Assembly: GCF_003026475.1 (NCBI RefSeq)
Contig: NZ_PYMC01000011.1
Coordinates: forward strand, 62,001 to 126,000
Source: Photobacterium lipolyticum
GTDB taxonomy: Bacteria > Pseudomonadota > Gammaproteobacteria > Enterobacterales > Vibrionaceae
Reading direction: 5' to 3'
DNA: 64,000 bases
This document shows, piece by piece, positions 57,976 through 64,000 of this stretch. The position numbers and the translations under genes are program-made. Below the pieces are notes generated by a model, which saw only the letters and a list, made by a program, of their open reading frames with translations, ran no database searches and had not been told where the DNA came from. Position 1 is the first letter of the stretch. Each line of letters begins with the position of its first letter.

Positions 57976-59445
57976 TCAGGCTACTTCACACTCTTGGGAT
58001 GTATTATCTGAGGCTATAACGGGGACTTGTTTGCCATAGACCGGGCGAAGCGCTTTGATAATGTCATTACGGGTGATCATACCAACGAGTACCTCATCTT
58101 TTACAACAGGAAAACTGTGCGGACGGTTTACCACCATAGTACGGGCGCGTTCATTCAATGAAAGCGTGGTCAGTCGGGTTGCAATGCCGCCGCTTGTGAC
58201 CGGGTACAGAATATTTTTGTCGATACTCATGTACTCAGCAATATCAAGAATCGTGTTATCCGGGCTAACGGTCTGGATTTCATGCTTCATTAAGTCTTGC
58301 ACTTTGCTTTCAGCATTTGGCACATAGTCACTACACCAAAGGTCAACCAAGGTGTCATGGACAGAGAAGAAACCGACTAGACGCTGGTCGCTTGATAGTA
58401 CCGGCGCACCTGAAAGCTCTTTGTTAATCAAGATATCAAGTGCTTCTGCAACAGGCATGCCTGGCTGAAGGGTCGTCGTTGCAGGGTGCATGTGGTCGTT
58501 AACAAGCAGGTTGTCCTGAAGCATAGTAGTGTCCTTATTTAAAACGGCAGAATTTGAGAAATCGGGTGTGATGATGGTAGCTGTTGCCTGGTGTTCTTTC
58601 GGCGAGCTGAAAATAGCCCAGTAGCTAAGCCCGACGAGAACCCCGCCGCCGACGATATTGCCCAGCGTAACGGGGATAAGGTTGGCAAAGATAAAGTTGT
58701 GGATATTGAGATCAGCATATTGTTCCGGTGATACACCGAGGTTTAGCCAGAATGAGTCTGGGGCGATGTTCTGGATAGTGATGCCCAGCGGCACCATAAA
58801 CATGTTGGCGACGCTGTGCTCAAAACCGGTGCTGACAAACATGGCGACCGGTAAAACCATAATGGCCATTTTTGTCATCATGTTGCTTGAGCAAAACGTC
58901 ATCCAAATGGCAAGACAGACCAATAGGTTACATAAAACACCCAATGAGAAAGCTTCCAAAGGCTGGTGGTGCAGTTTGTGCTGGGCAACGTTTAGCGCAT
59001 TTAACCCCCACTGGCCGCCGTCGAGCTGGTACAGGCTGGCCATTGAGACCAGAAGCAATAGCAGCATCGCGCCCAGGAAGTTGCCGAAATACACTTTTGC
59101 CCACGTTTTTAGCATGTGTCCGGTGGTGATATGTTTATTGGCTCTGGCGATAGAAGACAGCACCGTACTGGTAAACAGCTCACCGCCACAGATGACGACT
59201 AAAATCAGGCCCATGCTAAAGGCTAATCCACCAAATAAGCGGTTGATCCCCCAGTTTATTTCGCCATTACCTGTCGTCACCGTGAGGTAAAAAACAAAGG
59301 CGAGTCCAATGAAAACACCGGCAGTGATCGCTAATGCGATTGTTTTACTCGTCGACTTTGATGCTTTACTCACGGCATATTTTTCAGCCTGTTTCATCAT
59401 TTCCATCGGACTGTAATTGGAATCTGTATTTATTGCCGAGCTCAT
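57976..59445 (-). CDS. Formate/nitrite channel fused to CBS domains
   Basis: A 489-residue fusion. Residues about 30-280 form a six-helix FNT channel very like the FocA at 28210 (AFSMGLILVVICGGELFTST, HKLHHQPLEAFSLGVLCN, GFEHSVANMFMVPLG with the pore histidine, NLIPVTLGNIVGGG). A linker leads to a Bateman module: CBS1 from HMHPATTTLQPGMPVAEAL, CBS2 from DLMKHEIQTVSPDNTILDIA, split by a longer insertion before SFPVVKDEVLVGMITRNDI. Ordinary FocA ends near residue 280. The ATG at 59445 with GGAG nine bases upstream is chosen over 59460. It is divergent from a LysR gene and upstream of fhs. Confidence 0.88.
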   Translation of the reverse strand: MSSAINTDSNYSPMEMMKQAEKYAVSKASKSTSKTIALAITAGVFIGLAFVFYLTVTTGNGEINWGINRLFGGLAFSMGLILVVICGGELFTSTVLSSIARANKHITTGHMLKTWAKVYFGNFLGAMLLLLLVSMASLYQLDGGQWGLNALNVAQHKLHHQPLEAFSLGVLCNLLVCLAIWMTFCSSNMMTKMAIMVLPVAMFVSTGFEHSVANMFMVPLGITIQNIAPDSFWLNLGVSPEQYADLNIHNFIFANLIPVTLGNIVGGGVLVGLSYWAIFSSPKEHQATATIITPDFSNSAVLNKDTTMLQDNLLVNDHMHPATTTLQPGMPVAEALDILINKELSGAPVLSSDQRLVGFFSVHDTLVDLWCSDYVPNAESKVQDLMKHEIQTVSPDNTILDIAEYMSIDKNILYPVTSGGIATRLTTLSLNERARTMVVNRPHSFPVVKDEVLVGMITRNDIIKALRPVYGKQVPVIASDNTSQECEVA

Positions 59446-59681
59446 CGATATGATCTCCATTTCGATTCGACGACATTGCCGGGTGAATTAAACAAAAAGA
59501 GGGGTAACTGAGTCATTGCTTCTCCTTATATCGAGATGTATGTGTTTAACGTGACTTCAGCTTAAGGGGGGATAACGGTGTGAGTAAAATTGATTTTTTT
59601 CTTATTCCCAATCATAAAAATTGATATCAGATGATGGTAAAGTTCCGGTTAATCATAGGGTTCAGGAAGAAAGGAGTCGCA

Positions 59682-60587
59682 ATGCGATATTCTTTGAAGC
59701 AATTGGCGGTATTCGAAGAAGTAGCCAGCTCGGGCAGTGTCAGTAAAGCCGCTGATGAGTTAGCGCTCACTCAGTCTGCAGCCAGTATGGCGCTAGCTCA
59801 GTTAGAGAAATTACTCGGCAGGCCATTGTTTGAGCGCCAGGGAAAGCGAATGGCGCTGACATACTGGGGGACATGGTTAAGGCCAAAGGCGAAACAGCTA
59901 TTATTTGATGCCCAGCAGATCGAATTAGGTTTCTACGAGCAGCATTTAATCAGTGGCGAAATTACGCTGGCAGCAAGCCAGACAGCCGCAGAGCACTTGC
60001 TGCCTGAGCTTATCAGCAATATTGATAGTAACTTTCCGGAGTTACGTATTAACTTCAAAGTAAAAAATACAGAGAAAGTCATCGATGGTATAAAAAACTT
60101 TGATTATGAGTTTGGTGTCATAGAGGGGCGTTGTGATGATAGCCGTCTCCAGCAAGAAGTGTGGTGTCACGACCATTTAGTGATTATCGCATCTAAACAT
60201 CATCCGTATGCGAAGTATGAAAAAGTCAGTTTTGCCCAGCTGGAGCAGGCCAAATGGGTCTTGCGTGAACAAGGGGCCGGCACGCGGAAAATTTTCGAGA
60301 GTGCAATCCATGGTGTCATTGATGATCTTGATGTCTGCCGTGAATATGAACAAGTCTCCGTTCTTCGTACTTTAGTCGCGAATGGTCTGTACTTGAGCTG
60401 CTTGCCATACCTCGACGTTGTCAAGTTTATTAAACGCGGTGAATTGGTTGCCTTGAATGTGCCAGAACTCAACATGGAACGGACATTGTCGTTTATATGG
60501 CGGGCTGATTCGGTCGAAAACCCGTTACGTGACTGTATTAAGCGTGAAGCTTTACGCATGATTAGAGAAACCAAAAGAGATATGTAA
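59682..60587 (+). CDS. LysR-type regulator (YeiE-like), divergent from FNT-CBS
   Basis: A 301-residue LTTR: N-terminal winged HTH (YSLKQLAVFEEVASSGSVSKAADELALTQSAASMAL) and a type 2 periplasmic-binding-like effector domain. The segments FGVIEG and AKWVLREQGAGTRKIF recall YeiE/CbbR/CysB-like members. The ATG at 59682 is preceded by AGGAG; the open frame from 59631 is ignored. Its divergent position suggests control of the formate-channel/CBS gene and perhaps fhs. The ligand is unknown. Confidence 0.86.
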   Translation: MRYSLKQLAVFEEVASSGSVSKAADELALTQSAASMALAQLEKLLGRPLFERQGKRMALTYWGTWLRPKAKQLLFDAQQIELGFYEQHLISGEITLAASQTAAEHLLPELISNIDSNFPELRINFKVKNTEKVIDGIKNFDYEFGVIEGRCDDSRLQQEVWCHDHLVIIASKHHPYAKYEKVSFAQLEQAKWVLREQGAGTRKIFESAIHGVIDDLDVCREYEQVSVLRTLVANGLYLSCLPYLDVVKFIKRGELVALNVPELNMERTLSFIWRADSVENPLRDCIKREALRMIRETKRDM

Positions 60588-60655
60588 TCCGTATCAATTT
60601 AATTGATATGCATCTATGCATTTGATTTATATGCACTGGTGTTTTATCGCAGACA

Positions 60656-60793
60656 TTTGACCAGTTCTGCCATCAAACGTCGTCATTCCGTAAAGTGAGG
60701 AACGTATATATACGGAATCTAGGGAGCTCACGGCTAGAACTGGATCCCGGATACATTCCTCAATTCCGGGATGACATGTCGAGGTGTTTCGAA
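60656..60793. repeat. Dispersed palindromic repeat, CGTCATTCC family, copy 2
   Basis: It matches the element at 14058-14196 along most of its length (CGTCATTCCGTAAAGTGAGG, then ATACGGAATCTA, CTGGATCCCGGAT and CAATTCCGGGATGAC). It lies between two convergent LysR genes. The remainder of the 60588-60947 gap is AT-rich and empty. Confidence 0.72.
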
Positions 60794-60947
60794 GAGTGGG
60801 TTTCCGTGGCTTCATATACAGGGTTAGCCACACCCCAGATAGAACCTCAACGTGTTCATATGGCGGGCTAGCATAAAGGCCGCGTCTGCATTTTTGGTCT
60901 GGTTTTGCTGTGAGAATAATGTATATAAAATTAATTGCCTATTGGTA

Positions 60948-61889
60948 TTAGATCTTTTGATGGTTACTTGGGTATGACATTTGAAAAAGCGGTGCAGGAA
61001 GTTGAGTGAAAAATTCCTGCAAGTGGTTCAGCAATAAGCGCATCTTCTTGGAGTTGGCAGCTCTCGGCGGATAAACACCGTAAATATTGATATCACTCAG
61101 CTGATAATCTTCCAGGATCGGGGTGAGCTGTCCCGACGTTATCAACGGCAGGGCATCGTAAATGGGTAATCGCCCGATGCCATGGCCACCTAACACAAAA
61201 GCCGTTCTTGCCGATGCACTGTTGGTGGCAATGCTGCCTTGCATTCTGACATTGTATGAGCGGCTGCCTTTCGACAGCGTCTGAATACGAGACGCTTGTT
61301 TGTAGACGACCCATTCATGATTAGCCAGCTCTGCCGGTGTGCGGGGCAGGCCATATTGACTAAAATAGCTCGGGGCGCCACACAGAATATTTTTCATGGT
61401 CATTAGCTTACGGGCATACAAGCCCGAATCTGCGAGCGGTGCTCCCCGAATCGCTAAATCGACACCTTCCTGAATGATATTCACTACCTCATCGGTCAGG
61501 TTCAGATCGATTTCAATTTTGGGGTATTGTTTTTTGAAGGTATTCAGAGCCGGTACAATGGTATACATGCTGATATTGACCGGGGCGGTGATGATGAGTT
61601 TTCCTTCCGGCTCCTCGCGCAAATTTTCGATTTGCTGGTTGGCTGCGGCAGCTTCGTCACTGATATTCTTGCAACGCTGATAATAACGCTGGCCTGCGTC
61701 GGTCAGGCTAATACTGCGAGTGGTACGGTTTAGCAAGGGGATCCCAATATGAGTTTCGAGCTTTTTTAAATGGTAACTCACAACCCCGCGGGACAGGCCC
61801 AGTTGCCTTGCTGCAGCCGAGAAGCTGCCTTGCTCAACAATTTGTGCGAATACCACCATGCTTTTTAGTTGCTCAAAGGAAACATCCAT
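60948..61889 (-). CDS. LysR-type regulator, divergent from DJ-1/yqhD
   Basis: A 313-residue LTTR of the CrgA/DhcR-like group: HTH in MVVFAQIVEQGSFSAAARQL and SRGVVSYHLKKLETHIG, then RTTRSISLTDAGQRYY. The effector domain runs from about residue 90. It is divergent from the DJ-1-family and yqhD genes across 170 bases containing palindromes, so it is probably their regulator; E. coli yqhD is controlled by an AraC-type protein instead. Confidence 0.87.
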   Translation of the reverse strand: MDVSFEQLKSMVVFAQIVEQGSFSAAARQLGLSRGVVSYHLKKLETHIGIPLLNRTTRSISLTDAGQRYYQRCKNISDEAAAANQQIENLREEPEGKLIITAPVNISMYTIVPALNTFKKQYPKIEIDLNLTDEVVNIIQEGVDLAIRGAPLADSGLYARKLMTMKNILCGAPSYFSQYGLPRTPAELANHEWVVYKQASRIQTLSKGSRSYNVRMQGSIATNSASARTAFVLGGHGIGRLPIYDALPLITSGQLTPILEDYQLSDINIYGVYPPRAANSKKMRLLLNHLQEFFTQLPAPLFQMSYPSNHQKI

Positions 61890-61941
61890 TTTTACTCGAC
61901 TTTTATCTGTTATTCATTGAATGAGTGATTGCGTATGTGTT

Positions 61942-61998
61942 AACAGTATCTACTGTTCGAATTATTAAAACAATGATTCTCAATTTATCACCATTGTT
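61942..61998. promoter_or_regulatory. Operator-like palindromes between LysR and DJ-1 genes
   Basis: A perfect 16-base palindrome AACAGTATCTACTGTT occupies 61942-61957, and a longer-spaced pair AACAATG / CATTGTT spans 61969-61998. Both lie in the middle of the divergent promoter region, where LysR regulators usually bind. A TCATTGAATGA palindrome is also present near 61914-61924. Confidence 0.5.
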
Positions 61999-62059
61999 AG
62001 ATTAATCGTTCAGGCATAGACTTTCATCACGCTCTTAATCGAACAAGACGAGGTTGATA

Positions 62060-62740
62060 ATGAAAATTTTAATGGTGCTAACATCCCACGATAAGCTGGG
62101 TGATACTGATCATAAAACGGGTTTTTGGGTCGAAGAATTTGCCGCGCCGTATTACTGTTTTTTAGATGCCAATGCTGACGTTACTCTCGCTTCACCTGCA
62201 GGTGGGCAACCTCCGATTGATCCGAACAGTGAATTAGAGCAATCACAAACCGATGCCACAGTGCGTTTCAATAACGATGAGCAAGCGCAGCAGGTGTTAG
62301 CAAATACCTTAAAGTTGGCCGATGTAAATGAAAAAGATTACGATGCAATCTTCTACCCTGGTGGTCATGGGCCATTGTGGGACTTGGTGAGCGACAGCCA
62401 TTCAATCGCGTTGATTGAAGCCTTTTGGCAAGCAGGAAAACCCGTGTCGGCGGTGTGTCACGCACCGGCCGTGCTGTTAAATGCGAAGACTCAAGACGGT
62501 GAATATATCATTTCCGGCAAAGCGGTAACCGGCTTTACAAATTCAGAAGAAACGGCTGTTGGTTTAGCCGAGGTAGTACCCTTCTTACTGGAAGACGAAT
62601 TAAAAGCCCGAGGCGGACAGTTTGAATCGGCACAAGACTGGAACCCGCTCGCAATTCAAGATGGTATGTTAATTACAGGGCAAAATCCTGCATCATCAGA
62701 AGCGGTTGCAGAAGCACTTCTGAGCCTGTTAGCTAAATAA
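62060..62740 (+). CDS. DJ-1/PfpI (Hsp31-like) class I amidotransferase-fold protein
   Basis: A 226-residue protein. It shows the DJ-1/PfpI nucleophile elbow AVCHAPAVLL with catalytic Cys, a conserved Glu in GFWVEEFAAPYY, and IFYPGGHGPLWDL. The insertion and length place it with Hsp31-like proteins, many of which are glyoxalase III-type (methylglyoxal to lactate) enzymes or chaperones. The ATG at 62060 with GAGG upstream is chosen. It is followed by yqhD after 78 bases, consistent with reactive-aldehyde detoxification. Confidence 0.87.
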   Translation: MKILMVLTSHDKLGDTDHKTGFWVEEFAAPYYCFLDANADVTLASPAGGQPPIDPNSELEQSQTDATVRFNNDEQAQQVLANTLKLADVNEKDYDAIFYPGGHGPLWDLVSDSHSIALIEAFWQAGKPVSAVCHAPAVLLNAKTQDGEYIISGKAVTGFTNSEETAVGLAEVVPFLLEDELKARGGQFESAQDWNPLAIQDGMLITGQNPASSEAVAEALLSLLAK

Positions 62741-62818
62741 GCGAAGCGAATAGCCAGATAAACGATAGAACAATTGAGACAAATACTAATTAATCCCTTG
62801 GATACAAAGGAACGAGCA

Positions 62819-63970
62819 ATGCTTAACTTCACGTTTCATAACCCGACGCAGATCTTTTTTGGCGAAGACCAAATAGCAGCTATCGCAAAAGAGATCCCCG
62901 CGGATGCTAAAATTCTCGTCACTTACGGTGGGGGGTCTATCAAAACCAACGGCGTATATGAGCAAGTCAGCAATGCGCTGAAAGAGCATAATTGGATTGA
63001 ATTTTCAGGCATCGAGCCTAATCCGCAATATGACACTTTAATGAAAGCAGTTGAAGTGGTTAAAACCGAGCAAATTACTTATTTGCTTGCAGTTGGTGGT
63101 GGTTCAGTCGTTGACGGTACTAAATTTATTGCAGCGGCGGCCCGTTTTGAGGGGGATGAACCTTGGGATATTCTGGCGAAACATGCACAAGTAGAAGACG
63201 CTGTGCCGCTGTCGTGTGTGTTAACCCTGCCGGCGACAGGCTCGGAAAGTAATATCGGTTCCGTGGTCACCCGGGGTACGACCAAGCTGGCATTTATGTC
63301 GCCTCATGTGCGTCCGATCTTTGCCGTACTGGATCCTAAAGTGACTCTTAGCCTCTCTGAGCGACAGGTTGCGAACGGCGTGGTTGATGCTTTTGTCCAT
63401 ACCATGGAACAATACTTAACGTTCCCGGTGAATGCGAAAGTACAAGATCGTTTCTCTGAAGGTTTGCTGATGAACCTGATTGAGGAAGGACCCAAAGCTC
63501 TGGCAACACCAGATGATCTCGACGTGCGCTCGAATGTCATGTGGTCGGCAACGATGGCACTGAACGGCCTAATCGGTGCGGGCGTACCGCAAGACTGGAG
63601 TACCCACATGATCGGCCATGAGCTGACAGGTCAGTACGGTATGGATCACGCGCGTACATTGGCGATTATTCTGCCTGCGGTAATGAAAGTACAGCGTGAG
63701 CAAAAGCGCGGTAAATTAATCCAGTACGCACAACGTGTCTGGCACCTGTTTGACGGTACTGAAGATGAGGTGATTGATCAGGCTATCGCGAAAACAGAAG
63801 TATTTTTCAAAGCGATGGGCATGCCGGTACGTTTGAGCGATGAAGATCTGGATGCCGCAAGTGTTGAAACTGTGCTGGCGCAACTTGAACTTCACGGTAT
63901 GACAGCATTGGGTGAACATGGCGACATGACACCAGAAGTTAGCCGTAATGTACTGGAAACCGCGCTGTAA
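62819..63970 (+). CDS. yqhD: NADPH-dependent aldehyde reductase YqhD
   Basis: A 383-residue iron/zinc-type (group III) alcohol dehydrogenase. Nucleotide loops are TYGGGSIKTNGVYEQV and LLAVGGGSVVDGTKFIAAAA; metal ligands lie in VVDAFVHTMEQY and HMIGHELTGQYGMDHA. It closely follows E. coli YqhD (GIEPNPQYDTLM, LTLPATGSESN, ALNGLIGAGVPQDW), which reduces short and lipid-derived aldehydes and helps tolerance to glyoxal and peroxidation products. The ATG at 62819 has AAGGA upstream; an extension to 62774 is discarded. The last 30 bases of the window show no terminator. Confidence 0.94.
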   Translation: MLNFTFHNPTQIFFGEDQIAAIAKEIPADAKILVTYGGGSIKTNGVYEQVSNALKEHNWIEFSGIEPNPQYDTLMKAVEVVKTEQITYLLAVGGGSVVDGTKFIAAAARFEGDEPWDILAKHAQVEDAVPLSCVLTLPATGSESNIGSVVTRGTTKLAFMSPHVRPIFAVLDPKVTLSLSERQVANGVVDAFVHTMEQYLTFPVNAKVQDRFSEGLLMNLIEEGPKALATPDDLDVRSNVMWSATMALNGLIGAGVPQDWSTHMIGHELTGQYGMDHARTLAIILPAVMKVQREQKRGKLIQYAQRVWHLFDGTEDEVIDQAIAKTEVFFKAMGMPVRLSDEDLDAASVETVLAQLELHGMTALGEHGDMTPEVSRNVLETAL

Positions 63971-64000
63971 GCATACTCAAATTCCCCTGAATTAATTAAG

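Overview
The window is a chromosomal stretch of a gamma-proteobacterium, most probably of the Vibrionaceae and most like Photobacterium. This is an inference from gene order and protein resemblance; no 16S gene or database search was available. The pointers are hemA-prfA-prmC-sirB2-sirB1-kdsA, the cnoX/SDR/tesA//ybbA-ybbP block, yfbV//ackA-pta, a proline tRNA array, a NutA-type 5'-nucleotidase, and abundant short intergenic repeats. I saw no prophage, integrase, IS transposase, CRISPR array or rRNA operon.

0-13 kb is mostly housekeeping: haem entry (hemA), peptide release factor 1 and its methylase, SirB proteins and KDO-8-P synthase, then an SdaC-type serine transporter, a dCache chemoreceptor, an NhaC-family transporter with tandem MetJ boxes over its promoter (so probably the methionine transporter MetT), NutA and YbaK. 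13-16.5 kb holds a LysE exporter, SmrA, a 46-residue DUF3149 protein and a stable-RNA operon with four identical tRNA-Pro(UGG) genes, one tRNA-His and a tRNA-Pro relic. Parts of that array are separated by heptameric tandem repeats.

16.6-24.5 kb carries a TraB/GumN protein and the E. coli-like cnoX, SDR, tesA // ybbA, ybbP neighbourhood, in which the tesA and ybbA start codons are one base apart. 24.8-27.2 kb is a translationally coupled four-gene operon of two DUF1538 membrane proteins, a tyrosine-free PII-like protein and a stand-alone CBS-pair protein. It is the best candidate here for a poorly described transport-plus-sensor system. 27.2-33.5 kb covers yfcE, focA, pta, ackA and yfbV (mixed-acid fermentation and formate/acetate overflow).

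33.5-41 kb has a heptad-repeat field, a three-gene ABC importer, a ChaN lipoprotein, rlmA and a second chemoreceptor. 41-54.5 kb contains two paralogous pgtC-pgtB-pgtA sensing operons on the minus strand. They flank a plus-strand pair, an organophosphate transporter and an extra pyruvate kinase. Together they look like a module for sensing, importing and burning phosphoglycerate or phosphoenolpyruvate.

54.5-64 kb holds yfbU, a MITE-like palindromic element, formate-tetrahydrofolate ligase (fhs), a formate channel fused to CBS domains with a divergent LysR gene, and a LysR // DJ-1-family protein plus YqhD aldehyde-reductase set. Formate handling (focA, FNT-CBS, fhs) and C3/C2 central carbon (pgt module, pyruvate kinase, pta-ackA) are the metabolic themes of the right half.
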